From positions 33,855-97,854 of the forward strand of contig JBPOHS010000002.1 in NCBI GenBank assembly GCA_052035295.1: 64,000 bases of DNA. The letters run 5' to 3'. A program made the translations under genes and the position numbers. Every line of letters begins with the position of its first letter. The stretch's first letter is position 1. This DNA is from HdN1 sp052035295. Its GTDB lineage: Bacteria; Pseudomonadota; Gammaproteobacteria; Pseudomonadales; Ketobacteraceae. Below, in pieces: positions 1 to 8,592 of the stretch. Below the pieces are notes generated by a model that saw nothing but the letters and a program-made list of their open reading frames with translations, made no database searches and was not told the origin of the DNA.

Positions 1-25
1 CGATTTGTGATACAAGGATTCAGAG

Positions 26-1054
26 ATGACCGTAACATTGCAAGATGCATTGCTGGACGCACACGTTGACTTCATCGTTAAAGAAATGACTTCTGCGCGC
101 TTGCAACCCTATATCGAAAGTCGGCTGGACATCCTGCTGGGGTTCGCGCAACAACTGCGCCTCAATGAGGTCGTTACCCCGCAAATGATCAAGGAGACAG
201 CACGGCGTTATGCCTGCGAAGTCGAATTGAGCGTGGCGATTCCGGAAATGGCAGCGGCGGTGGGGCAGGCCGCCCATGCGCACCCGGTACACCGGTTGAC
301 GAAACTGGGTGATTTGTTGCCGGATCGTCATTTGCAGGAGCTGGTCGACAAGTGCCTGGAAATGCGTCAGGTGCGCGATTCCGTTGTGCATGAGGTGGTC
401 AATAATCCGCTCTATGCCAATTTGATGACGGACATTTTGCTGCAAACCCTGAAGAAACATTTTGGTTTGCTGACCGATGCAAGAGAGAGTCGCGGAGCCA
501 AGCAATGGCTTGGGTTCAGCCTGAAGTTCATGGGCGCATCTACCCCACAGATTTCGGTGCTGATTGAAGACGCCGCGCGGGAATTTGTGTCCCAGGCGTT
601 CAGCAGCCTTTTGCATGAAGGCGAGGGCTTGTTGATCGACAGCATGGAATCCGGCATTTTGCGTGATGCGGTGCTGGATGTCTGGCAGCAGCTGCGTGAC
701 AGAACGACCGGCTCTTTCCGTGACATGATTTCGGCGCTTGATGTCGAAGAGTTTTTTGTCATCATGTATGACTATTGGCACGAGCTGCGTCGCACCGAGT
801 TTTATGCGGCATTCATCGATTCAGGCATTGATGTTTTTTTCGAGCGCTATGGCGACGCAACACTGGCAGATATTTTGCTGGAAGTCGGTATTACACGCGA
901 GCTGATGCTGGATGATGCATTGCGTTTTGGTCCGCATGTCATCAAGGTGCTCAAGCGCAAGAAAATACTGGAGGTGCTGGTGCGAAACGAGTTGGCGCCT
1001 TTCTATCGCTCGGGACAGGTGGAAAAAATCGTGGCTGCGCATGCGCCGGTATAG
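26..1054 (+). CDS. Conserved hypothetical protein, 342 aa
   Basis: I do not recognise this protein. It is soluble by appearance: there is no signal peptide or clear membrane segment, and it is rich in alternating charged and hydrophobic helices with many Asp-Ile-Leu and Leu-Leu stretches. An AAGGA ribosome binding site at 14-18 sits seven bases before the ATG, which supports the start. It is the first gene in the window and is followed after 39 bases by a small exported protein, then greB and apbE, all on the same strand with short gaps, so co-transcription is likely. Its role is unknown. The open frame and ribosome site make it a real gene, but no function can be inferred. Confidence 0.8.
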   Translation: MTVTLQDALLDAHVDFIVKEMTSARLQPYIESRLDILLGFAQQLRLNEVVTPQMIKETARRYACEVELSVAIPEMAAAVGQAAHAHPVHRLTKLGDLLPDRHLQELVDKCLEMRQVRDSVVHEVVNNPLYANLMTDILLQTLKKHFGLLTDARESRGAKQWLGFSLKFMGASTPQISVLIEDAAREFVSQAFSSLLHEGEGLLIDSMESGILRDAVLDVWQQLRDRTTGSFRDMISALDVEEFFVIMYDYWHELRRTEFYAAFIDSGIDVFFERYGDATLADILLEVGITRELMLDDALRFGPHVIKVLKRKKILEVLVRNELAPFYRSGQVEKIVAAHAPV

Positions 1055-1093
1055 CAAGCAATCAATAAAAAATGCGATGGAAATTTTCAACCC

Positions 1094-1726
1094 ATGATAA
1101 AAAAAATGACAGTGCTTTCGCTCGCGTTCGCGACCATGTTGCCCTCTGTGCTGGCGGCCCAGTCAGCGAAATCGCCCGCACCCGCGCAGGATGAAGTCAC
1201 CGAATTGCTGGAAGAAGCCAGGGCGGCTTATCACAAGGGATACTACAAGCTGTCTTCCACGCGCATGAATCAGGCGCTGAGTTTGATCAGGCAGCTTGAG
1301 TCCCAGCGGGCCCACAAGATATTTCCTGCGGCGCAGGAAGGCTGGGCTACCAGCGAAGACGGCAATGAAAACCTGAACAAGTTCAAGAGCCTCGGGATCG
1401 GGTCCGTGTTTGCGACGGGTCTGACGTATACCAAGGGGGAGCAGAGCGTGCAAATGATTCTGGTGCAGAAGCCTTCCTCACCCCAGCCGTTATTCGACCT
1501 GGTGCTGGCGGGGTTGCTGATGCCACGTCCGGGCATGGAGAAGTTTCCCGTGGGCCCGTATACCGCGCATTATTTGTGTGCAACCAGCAATCCCACCGAC
1601 TGTGACATGACCATCCCGGTGGCGTCGGATTATGTCGTGTTGATCAATGGCAAGGGTGTGTCCCGTGACGCGCTGCAAGCGCAAGCCAAAGCCATCCGCT
1701 TCGATCTGCTGGAAAGTTTCCGTTAG
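1094..1726 (+). CDS. Exported hypothetical protein, 210 aa
   Basis: The N-terminus (MIKKMTVLSLAFATMLPSVLA) is a typical Sec signal peptide with a likely cleavage after VLAA, so the mature protein should be periplasmic. There is no lipobox cysteine. The mature part begins with a helical, TPR-like stretch (LLEEARAAYHKGYYKLSS) and ends in a region with two cysteines (YLCATSNPTDC) that could form a disulfide. I recognise no family. It ends seven bases before the greB start, which suggests the same transcript as greB and apbE. The function is unknown. Confidence 0.75.
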   Translation: MIKKMTVLSLAFATMLPSVLAAQSAKSPAPAQDEVTELLEEARAAYHKGYYKLSSTRMNQALSLIRQLESQRAHKIFPAAQEGWATSEDGNENLNKFKSLGIGSVFATGLTYTKGEQSVQMILVQKPSSPQPLFDLVLAGLLMPRPGMEKFPVGPYTAHYLCATSNPTDCDMTIPVASDYVVLINGKGVSRDALQAQAKAIRFDLLESFR

Positions 1727-1733
1727 GGTTTAT

Positions 1734-2249
1734 ATGTCACGTTATCGTCCACCGTCGGTTCCCTCATCGCCCCTTGTTACGCCGGAAGGCCGCCGCAAGC
1801 TCGAAGATGAGTTGCGTTATTTGTGCGACAAGCATCGTCCTGAAGTAACGCGGGCATTGGCGGCCGCCGCCGCTGAGGGCGATCGTTCGGAAAATGCGGA
1901 ATACATTTACCGCAAGAAACAGTTGCGGGAAATCGACAGCCGTATCCGTTACCTGGTCAAACGCCTCGAAGTGCTGAAAGCCGTTTCCCAGCAGCCCGAC
2001 GATCCCAGCCGGGTATTTTTTGGTGCCTGGGTCGTGCTCGATGATGAAGACGGCAACGAACATCGGTATCGTATTGTCGGTGCCGATGAAATCGATCTCG
2101 ACAAAGGCTGGATCAGTATCGATGCGCCACTGGCAAGAGCCTTGCTGAAAAAGCAGGAGGGTGAGGAAGTTGTCATGAATACCGCCAAAGGTACGTTGCG
2201 ATACGACATTGTCAGCATTGAATATACTGTCAACCCGCTGGAATCTTGA
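1734..2249 (+). CDS. greB: Transcription elongation factor GreB
   Basis: GreB enters the RNA polymerase secondary channel and stimulates cleavage of the backtracked transcript end. The 171-residue product has the expected layout. An N-terminal antiparallel coiled coil carries the TPEGRRKLEDEL start and the acidic tip region EGDRSENAEYIYRKKQLREID, whose Asp and Glu residues coordinate the catalytic magnesium in this family. An FKBP-like C-terminal domain begins near residue 90. The YIYRKK sequence and overall length favour GreB over GreA. I chose the ATG at 1734 because the conserved protein begins there; the frame is open further upstream, inside the preceding gene. apbE starts three bases after its stop. 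Confidence 0.93.
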   Translation: MSRYRPPSVPSSPLVTPEGRRKLEDELRYLCDKHRPEVTRALAAAAAEGDRSENAEYIYRKKQLREIDSRIRYLVKRLEVLKAVSQQPDDPSRVFFGAWVVLDDEDGNEHRYRIVGADEIDLDKGWISIDAPLARALLKKQEGEEVVMNTAKGTLRYDIVSIEYTVNPLES

Positions 2250-2252
2250 CCC

Positions 2253-3245
2253 ATGCGTCCATGGCTCGGCTTTTTGCCGTCACTGGTTTTGTTGCTTTCT
2301 GCCACCGTGCACGCGGAATGGTATCAGCGCGAAGAACCCATCATGGGAACCTCAGTAGCGGTGGAGCTGTGGTTAGACGATGAATCAGGGTCAAAAGACA
2401 AAACGCATGCCGAAAAGCTGATCAACGATGTCATGCGGGAAATGCGTCGTATCGACGCTGGCATGAGTCCCTATATTGCTACCAGTGAACTCTCTCGTCT
2501 GAACGCCAGCGCGGCGGCAGCCGCCATGCCGGTGTCGAAAGAATTGTTCGACCTGATCGAGCGTTCACTGTATTTCAGCGAAAAAAGTGACGGTGCCTTT
2601 GATATCACGTTTGCGTCGGTTGGTCATCGTTATGACTATCGTCAGAAAAAGAAACCGGGTGACGATGACATTCGCAAGCTGCTTCCACTGATTGACTACC
2701 ATCACCTGCGCCTTGACCGGAACGCCCATTCCATTCGATATGATGCCCAAGGCGTCGTGGTGGATCTGGGGGGAATCGCCAAGGGCTATGCGGTCGATCG
2801 GGGCATTGCGATTCTCGCGGGCGCCGGCATCAAGCACGCCATCGTCACGGCAGGCGGCGACAGTCGTATCCTGGGAGATCGGCGTGGTCGCTTGTGGATG
2901 GTAGGTATCAAAAACCCCCGTGGTGAGGGCAGTGTCATACGGCTTCCGGTAGAAAACATGGCGGTTTCCACGTCCGGCGATTACGAACGCTATTTCGAGG
3001 CTGATGGAACACGCTATCACCACATTCTCAATCCCAAGACCGGAAAATCAGCCAGCGAAGTGCGCAGCGTAACCATTCTCGGCGATGACGCGACCACCAC
3101 GGATGCCATGTCGACAACCGTGTTCGTGCTTGGCGTTGATAAAGGTCTGGCGCTTGTCAATCGCATGCGAAACCTGTCCGCCGTCATTATCTCGAATGAT
3201 GGAAAAGTGTACTATTCGGACGATCTTGTCGGGGACGGCGAATAA
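2253..3245 (+). CDS. apbE: ApbE family FAD:protein FMN transferase
   Basis: ApbE proteins attach FMN covalently through a phosphoester bond to Ser or Thr residues of target flavoproteins such as NqrB/C and RnfD/G, in the periplasm. A signal peptide (residues 1-21, ending ATVHA) is visible. The family motifs are present in order: MGTSVAVEL near the mature N-terminus, GGIAKGYAVDR in the flavin-binding core, the AGGDSRI loop, and the C-terminal metal and FAD site TTTDAMSTTVFVLG. At 330 residues it is normal length. It lacks the lipobox cysteine seen in many ApbE lipoproteins, so it should be soluble or held by the signal. No substrate flavoprotein lies nearby. Confidence 0.92.
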   Translation: MRPWLGFLPSLVLLLSATVHAEWYQREEPIMGTSVAVELWLDDESGSKDKTHAEKLINDVMREMRRIDAGMSPYIATSELSRLNASAAAAAMPVSKELFDLIERSLYFSEKSDGAFDITFASVGHRYDYRQKKKPGDDDIRKLLPLIDYHHLRLDRNAHSIRYDAQGVVVDLGGIAKGYAVDRGIAILAGAGIKHAIVTAGGDSRILGDRRGRLWMVGIKNPRGEGSVIRLPVENMAVSTSGDYERYFEADGTRYHHILNPKTGKSASEVRSVTILGDDATTTDAMSTTVFVLGVDKGLALVNRMRNLSAVIISNDGKVYYSDDLVGDGE

Positions 3246-3398
3246 ACGCATTGAGTTCACCCGCAGGGCCATAACCTGATTGTCAGGCAGGCGATTTTTG
3301 GTAATTTTCACCTTTTGTCCGAATGCGTGGCATCGTGGTTGCACGGAATTAGTCATGCTCGCAAACTCTGGTGAGCGACCCCGTCAGGATGAATTTGT

Positions 3399-5810
3399 AT
3401 GGAAAAGAGTGGCATAGCATCGCCTGTCAATCCTGTTGCGCTTGCGCAAGTGCCGCCTTTTGTATTGCTGAGAACCCGCAGTGGCCAACTTTACAGCGAC
3501 AATTTGCGCTTTCTGACCGAAAAAACCGGTAAACGTGCTGCGTTGCGCGAGATGTTGGTTGAGCAGCTAACTCGTTTAGGGCAAAGCAAGAGCACGCTTC
3601 TTTGTGATCGCCCCCTGATTGAGCATTTACAAGTGGTCAGCGATTCATGGGTCAGTGTTCAAGTGCCCTTGATCAGTCGCAGCGAGAAGTTTGCTGACCA
3701 GTGGGTGTCGTTTGTGTATCCGGCGCGCCAATGGGCATCGCAGATTCCTGAGGGCGGCCTGCGTGTCTGGTTGTCGCATTTGACCGGGGAAGCGACGGCA
3801 GTCGATGGCCTCGATGCCACGCCTTCTGCGATTTCCGAAGATGACGTGCCGGTCTTTTTGCCCCCGCATTCTGCGCGGCTGCTTCGTAGCGACGTGGTCG
3901 CGTGGCTGGGCGAAACCAAGGGCCTGCCGGTAGGGGATTCGCACGCGGCCAGGCAGTTGCGGGTTCCTGTCATGGATTTCAAGGGCGTTCCACGACTTTC
4001 AGTCACGACCCAATGGTTGTTGTATGGGGAGGATAGTCAGGTGCAGGCGATATTGCAGTGCGCGTATTTCCCGGCGCAGTCAATTCAGATCGAGCACGAA
4101 AAACAGCTCGCGGCGACGGTGTTCGAAGCCATCAGCGAAGGCATCTTCATTACCGACCGCGAAGGGTTCATCGTGCGTGCCAACCGCGCGTTCCGCACCA
4201 TGACCGGGTTCGAACAGGATGATCTGCAGGGATTGCACTGCAGCCGGTTGTGGGAAGAGCACCTCAGTAACGGCCTGTTCAAGACCATGCGCAAAATGCT
4301 GGATGAGGGTGAGCACTGGCGTATCGAAACCGGTATCGTCTGCAAGGACACCCAGGTCAAGCCGGCCATTCTCGGCATCAATGCGACCCGCGACAGCGAA
4401 AATCAGGTTTCGCACTATGTCGGCGTGCTGGTCGACATGGCCGAGAAAAAGCAGAATGAGCAGCGTATCTATCGACTGGCGTATTTTGATTCGCTCACCG
4501 AAATTCCCAATCGCGTTTCATTTTTCGAGCGCTTGAATCGGGCCTTGGCCAACGCCCGCCGCACGCGTGAATCGCTCGCAGTATTGTTCCTTGATCTCGA
4601 CCGTTTCAAACCAATCAATGATTCACTGGGACATACCGCCGGGGATCAGCTGCTCAAGGCCGTGGCCAGACGTTTGCTTTATTGCATTCGGGAAAACGAT
4701 ATGGTGGCCAGGGTAGGCGGGGATGAATTTGCCATCCTGTTGACCGATCTGGCCACGCAGGAAGAAGCCGAAAACACGGCGGTAAAAACAGCGCGCCGTA
4801 TTCTGTCCCAGTTCAGCACCGCGTTCCTGATCGAAGGTCGCGAATTGTACACGTCGACCAGTATCGGCATCGCCTTGTACCCGCGTGACGGTCAGCTGCC
4901 GGAAGAACTGGTGCGCAATTCCGACATGGCGATGTACGCGGCCAAAAAGGGTGGCAAAAACAATTTCCATTTTTACGACAGCACGATGAACGTGCAGGCC
5001 ATGGAACGTCTGATCATGGAAAGCGCGTTGCGCAAGGCGCTTGCCAACGATGAGTTCGAACTGCATTTCCAGCCGCAGTGCGAAGCCGCCAGTGGCGCGT
5101 TGGCCGGGTTGGAAGTACTGCTGCGCTGGCAGCATCCTCGCTTTGGTTCCCTCGAGCCCACCCAATTTCTGGAGATGGCCGAAGAAACCGATCTGATCAT
5201 TCCGATCGGCGAATGGGTGATCGAAAAATCACTGGAAACCCTGGCGCAATGGTTGTCGCAAGGATTTGATCCGGGCCGGCTCGCGATCAACGTGTCGGCA
5301 ACCCAGTTCAAGCGCGCGAATTTTGTCGAGTGGTTATTGTTGCAGACCGAGAAGCACGGGATTGATCCGCACCACATTGAAGTTGAAATTACCGAACATG
5401 CGGTAATGGAAGACGTCAACCGGTCGCTGGCCATTCTGACCCGGCTCAGTCACGCCGGCATCAAGATCGCCATCGATGATTTTGGCGTCGGCTATTCCTC
5501 GTTGAACTACCTGCGCCGCTTCCCGGTCAACACGCTCAAGATCGATCGGGATTTCGTGCGTGACCTGGAAATGGAAGGTGGCACCCAGGCACTCATCAAT
5601 GCCGTTATTGCGATCGGCAAGAGTCTGCATCTGGGCGTGATTGCCGAGGGTGTGGAAACGGCCGAGCAATATGCCTATCTGAAAGAGCACGGATGCGACT
5701 GGGTGCAGGGTGTTTTCCTGAGCCCGCCCCTGAGCGCCGATGCCATTATCGACAAATATTTCTGCAATGTGCTCGAAGACTTGCCGCTGGAGCCAGAGGA
5801 GATCTGCTGA
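3399..5810 (+). CDS. PAS-GGDEF-EAL cyclic-di-GMP signalling protein
   Basis: This 803-residue protein carries both cyclic-di-GMP synthase and phosphodiesterase domains. Residues 1 to about 225 form an unrecognised, probably sensory region without membrane segments. A PAS domain follows at about 230-350 (ISEGIFITDREGFIVRANRA). The GGDEF motif is intact at 440-444 and an inhibitory RxxD site (REND) begins at residue 431, five residues upstream, as in product-inhibited cyclases. The EAL domain begins with EVLLRW at about 572 and keeps the later DDFGVGYSS and AEGVET motifs, so phosphodiesterase activity is also plausible. An AGGA at 3386-3389 precedes the ATG by nine bases. The protein is probably cytosolic. 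Net activity cannot be read from sequence. Confidence 0.93.
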   Translation: MEKSGIASPVNPVALAQVPPFVLLRTRSGQLYSDNLRFLTEKTGKRAALREMLVEQLTRLGQSKSTLLCDRPLIEHLQVVSDSWVSVQVPLISRSEKFADQWVSFVYPARQWASQIPEGGLRVWLSHLTGEATAVDGLDATPSAISEDDVPVFLPPHSARLLRSDVVAWLGETKGLPVGDSHAARQLRVPVMDFKGVPRLSVTTQWLLYGEDSQVQAILQCAYFPAQSIQIEHEKQLAATVFEAISEGIFITDREGFIVRANRAFRTMTGFEQDDLQGLHCSRLWEEHLSNGLFKTMRKMLDEGEHWRIETGIVCKDTQVKPAILGINATRDSENQVSHYVGVLVDMAEKKQNEQRIYRLAYFDSLTEIPNRVSFFERLNRALANARRTRESLAVLFLDLDRFKPINDSLGHTAGDQLLKAVARRLLYCIRENDMVARVGGDEFAILLTDLATQEEAENTAVKTARRILSQFSTAFLIEGRELYTSTSIGIALYPRDGQLPEELVRNSDMAMYAAKKGGKNNFHFYDSTMNVQAMERLIMESALRKALANDEFELHFQPQCEAASGALAGLEVLLRWQHPRFGSLEPTQFLEMAEETDLIIPIGEWVIEKSLETLAQWLSQGFDPGRLAINVSATQFKRANFVEWLLLQTEKHGIDPHHIEVEITEHAVMEDVNRSLAILTRLSHAGIKIAIDDFGVGYSSLNYLRRFPVNTLKIDRDFVRDLEMEGGTQALINAVIAIGKSLHLGVIAEGVETAEQYAYLKEHGCDWVQGVFLSPPLSADAIIDKYFCNVLEDLPLEPEEIC

Positions 5811-5823
5811 GGCCTTGCCAGTA

Positions 5824-6453
5824 TCAACTGGCTTGTGGGGTTGCGACCTTCAACGCCATGCCTTGGCTGCCGGTGAGGATGATGCGGAGCTCCAGCATCA
5901 GCTTGTCGGCGATGGGCTGGCGCTTCTCCTTGGGTAGATCGATGGCTTCAATGCCGCCATCGAACACCAGATTCACCATCATTTCAGCGATGACGTCGAT
6001 ATGAATGAGCGGTTGATTACGGGTAGGGGAGTCCTTGCTCAGGTCATCCACCAGTTCGTCGACGAAGCGTTGTTTTTCTTTTTTGATCGCCTCGCGGAAG
6101 CTGCGGGGGCCACCGGCCCGGTCGCCCATCAACAATTTGAACAGCTGTGGATTGCGGTCGATAAACATCATGAAGGTTTCTATCGATGTCGTGACCACGC
6201 TGCCTTCGGTCTTTACCCGGTGGCGGGCCTTGCGCATCAGATGACGCAGTGACAGCCCCACCTCGTCCACCATCGCCAGCCCCAATTCCTCCATGTCGAC
6301 AAAGTAGCGATAGAACGTTGCCGGTGCCACGCCGGCTTCGCGCGTGACCTCACGCAGGCTCAGTGCCGGAAACCCTTTGTCGGCGCTCAGGTTGAGCGCG
6401 GCGGCCACAATGGCGCCGCGCGTCTTTTCACGTTGTTCGGATCTGCTTGCCAT
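5824..6453 (-). CDS. TetR family repressor of the FabR/DesT type
   Basis: The N-terminal helix-turn-helix (LSLREVTREAGVAPATFYRYF) and the 209-residue length match the FabR/DesT branch of the TetR family. These proteins sense the saturated to unsaturated acyl-CoA ratio and control desaturation or unsaturated fatty acid synthesis. The YFVDMEELGLAMVDE stretch following the helix-turn-helix is also typical of FabR. The gene is transcribed away from a fatty acid desaturase (6707-7750), as in Pseudomonas DesT loci, and an 18-bp palindrome lies between them. Assignment to FabR or DesT rests on resemblance and context; ligand specificity is inferred. Confidence 0.85.
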   Translation of the reverse strand: MASRSEQREKTRGAIVAAALNLSADKGFPALSLREVTREAGVAPATFYRYFVDMEELGLAMVDEVGLSLRHLMRKARHRVKTEGSVVTTSIETFMMFIDRNPQLFKLLMGDRAGGPRSFREAIKKEKQRFVDELVDDLSKDSPTRNQPLIHIDVIAEMMVNLVFDGGIEAIDLPKEKRQPIADKLMLELRIILTGSQGMALKVATPQAS

Positions 6454-6540
6454 GCGGGGGAATGCCGTTGGTGTTCAAAGAGGCATGGTATCAACAAAAC
6501 ATCGCCTTGCACCACAACCGCCGTCCGGGTTTGACATAAA

Positions 6541-6558
6541 AGAAAACGAACGTTTACT
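6541..6558. promoter_or_regulatory. Candidate FabR/DesT-type operator
   Basis: The 18-bp sequence AGAAAACGAACGTTTACT is a near-perfect inverted repeat: AAACG and CGTTT arms with a two-base centre, flanked by AG and CT. Its length and AG...CT ends resemble the DesT operator of Pseudomonas as I remember it. It lies between the repressor and the desaturase genes. Binding by the adjacent TetR protein is inferred, not shown. Confidence 0.55.
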
Positions 6559-6706
6559 ATTACGCAGCTTTTCTTTGTGTTTGTTGCGTCTTTGAGCGGA
6601 TTGAATGTGAAATAAAGACAATAAATACAGGTATATGAATGGTGTCATGCTTGTCCCGTATGACACATAAAGCGAAACAAATGTTTATTAAAAATGGAGA
6701 ACGTGG

Positions 6707-7750
6707 ATGGCCTCCGCCGAACAAGTCCGACAGCTACGTGATCGCATCCGGCGGGAACTGCCTGCCGACACCTTCAAGGAAGAGCCATGGCGGCTGGTCT
6801 GGTTTCTGCCGCTGGTCGCTGTGGTAATCCTTTGTGACGTGGTGATCGCCCAGGGTGAACCTGGCTGGTTGGCGTGCCTGCTGCTGTCATTGGTGATTGG
6901 TCATTGCTACGGCGCGCTAGGGTTCCTGGCGCATGAGGTATCGCATGGTGCCCTGGGGGTTCAGGGGCGGTGGAAGAGCTTTTTTGCCGGGCTTGGTTTT
7001 GCCCCCTTTCTGGTAACACCTGCGTTCTGGCACCGGTGGCATAACGTGGTGCACCACGGTAATACCAACCGGGGGGACCTGGATCCCGACAGCTTCGGCA
7101 CCATGAAGCGCTATGAGCGCCATCCCTCACAAAAGAAATTGCTGAAGCTCGCACCGGGTTCCGGCACTTGGTATAGCTATTTTTTCCTGTTTTATTCGTT
7201 TTTGCTGCACAGTCAGGTGGTGTTGTGGTTGCAAACCAAGCATCGCAAGGAATTCGCCGGTTTCGATCGTGTTGGCGCCATTCGCAACATGTTGCTTATG
7301 TTGCTGTTCTGGGTGGGGCTGGGTGTGTGGATGGGGCCGAAAGCCGCGTTTTTCGCGCTGGTGCTGCCGCTGCTATGGGGTAACTCCATTGTTCAGGGCT
7401 ACATTCTGACCAATCACTTCATGCGCCCGCAGACCGAGGTGAATGATCCGGTGGAAAACTCAATGAGCCTGCGCACCCTGAAAGTGCTGGATGCGCTGCA
7501 TTTCCATTTCAGTCACCATGTGGAACACCATTTGTTCCCCAAGATGTCGTCACGGCAGGCACCGAAGGTGAGAGCCTGGTTTTTGCAGAACATGCCGGAA
7601 CGCTATGTGTGGCCGACGCACCTGCAGGCACTCCGTTACATGTATTCGACACCGAAAGTTTACCTGGATGCAAATACGCTGGTGGATGTGAATAATCCGT
7701 CGTATACGGTGGAGATTCATGCCTTGACGGAGAAACTACAAGCGGTTTGA
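6707..7750 (+). CDS. Membrane fatty acid desaturase
   Basis: This is an integral membrane diiron desaturase that introduces double bonds into acyl chains. All three histidine boxes are present: HEVSH near residue 71, HNVVHHGN near 110, and HVEHH near the C-terminus (SHHVEHHLFP). Several hydrophobic segments surround them, consistent with four membrane helices. The ATG at 6707 is preceded by GGAGA at 6695-6699. The gene lies divergent from a DesT/FabR-type repressor with an operator-like palindrome between, so expression is probably tuned to membrane fluidity. The exact substrate (acyl-lipid or acyl-CoA) and regiospecificity cannot be decided here. Confidence 0.92.
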   Translation: MASAEQVRQLRDRIRRELPADTFKEEPWRLVWFLPLVAVVILCDVVIAQGEPGWLACLLLSLVIGHCYGALGFLAHEVSHGALGVQGRWKSFFAGLGFAPFLVTPAFWHRWHNVVHHGNTNRGDLDPDSFGTMKRYERHPSQKKLLKLAPGSGTWYSYFFLFYSFLLHSQVVLWLQTKHRKEFAGFDRVGAIRNMLLMLLFWVGLGVWMGPKAAFFALVLPLLWGNSIVQGYILTNHFMRPQTEVNDPVENSMSLRTLKVLDALHFHFSHHVEHHLFPKMSSRQAPKVRAWFLQNMPERYVWPTHLQALRYMYSTPKVYLDANTLVDVNNPSYTVEIHALTEKLQAV

Positions 7751-7803
7751 GTGCAGTATTGAAGACCGGATCAGTGTCTGGCGTAGGCAAAGGGATTTGT
7801 GAA

Positions 7804-8472
7804 TCACCCCAACGTCGGAAACAATCGCTTCATTTCTGCCTGCCAGTATGACACCACATAGTCGGTGAGGGCGTTTGCCGGCGCTTTTACCTCAGCATAG
7901 CGCCCCGACATCCATTGCGTCGCGTAGCATTCAAACAGCGCGAACACGCCGTCCATGAACAGTGCCAGCTTGATTTTGTCGGCATCGGTCGTTCCTACCA
8001 GACCGATATTGGCGAGCACATTGCCCCAGCTATCCTTGTTGTCTCGATAAAAACGGTTAAGGTAAGTGGCCAGTGGTGAATTGGGTTGGTCACGTTCAGC
8101 CCACACCATGCGGCAGAGCGCTTGCTGCTCGCGAATGATGTCGAACCCCACCAGAAACAGCCGGTAAATCATGCCGCGAATTTCGTCAGGTTTCAGTGTC
8201 TGCACGACTGAGACCAGTGCTTCCTGCAGGGGGCGGATAAATCGCTCGGCGACATTTTCTGCCATCGCCTCGAACAATTGATCCATGTTTTCGAAATGCA
8301 CATAGAAACTTGGTTGCGCAATGCCTGCGCGCTTGGCGATCTTGTTCATGCTGAAGCCGACATAGCCTTCTTCGATCAATGTATTGATCGCCGCGTCGAG
8401 AATGCGGGCACGGGTTTGTGCCTTGAGCTCGGTCCGGCTGAGAGAGGATCTGGCGGTAGCGTTTGCGGGCAT
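7804..8472 (-). CDS. TetR family transcriptional regulator
   Basis: The protein has 222 residues with an N-terminal helix-turn-helix (FSMNKIAKRAGIAQPSFYVHFENMD shortened here to its core IAKRAGIAQPSFYVHF) and a variable all-helical ligand domain. It is read divergently from a serine hydrolase gene, and the gap between them contains two overlapping palindromes that look like its operators. It is therefore likely to repress itself and the hydrolase. The effector is unknown; a lipid or aromatic ester is possible given the neighbours but is a guess. Confidence 0.87.
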   Translation of the reverse strand: MPANATARSSLSRTELKAQTRARILDAAINTLIEEGYVGFSMNKIAKRAGIAQPSFYVHFENMDQLFEAMAENVAERFIRPLQEALVSVVQTLKPDEIRGMIYRLFLVGFDIIREQQALCRMVWAERDQPNSPLATYLNRFYRDNKDSWGNVLANIGLVGTTDADKIKLALFMDGVFALFECYATQWMSGRYAEVKAPANALTDYVVSYWQAEMKRLFPTLG

Positions 8473-8516
8473 GAACGGTCCTGACAGCTGTGCTGAGAAT
8501 GCTTGACTCGGGAGTC

Positions 8517-8559
8517 CACCTATAAGATTATAGTCTGAACGCCTATTGAGTTATAGGTG
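8517..8559. promoter_or_regulatory. Paired TetR-type operator palindromes
   Basis: The arms CACCTATAA (8517-8525) and TTATAGGTG (8551-8559) are exact reverse complements. Within this span, CTATAAGATTATAG (8520-8533) is a palindrome with a two-base centre, and CCTATTGAGTTATAGG (8542-8557) is a second, imperfect one. A TTGACT hexamer at 8503-8508 could be the -35 element of the forward promoter, with the -10 region overlapping the first palindrome. The location between a TetR gene and its divergent neighbour supports an autoregulatory operator pair. Confidence 0.65.
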
Positions 8560-8592
8560 TAACTATTCTAACAAGTGCGGAGTGGGTTTTAT

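Noticed and set aside
5817..5832. Six-base-pair hairpin (GCCAGT and ACTGGC) between convergent genes
   Set aside because: The stem is short, includes the stop codon of the TetR gene, and no U-tract follows; I could not support it as a terminator.
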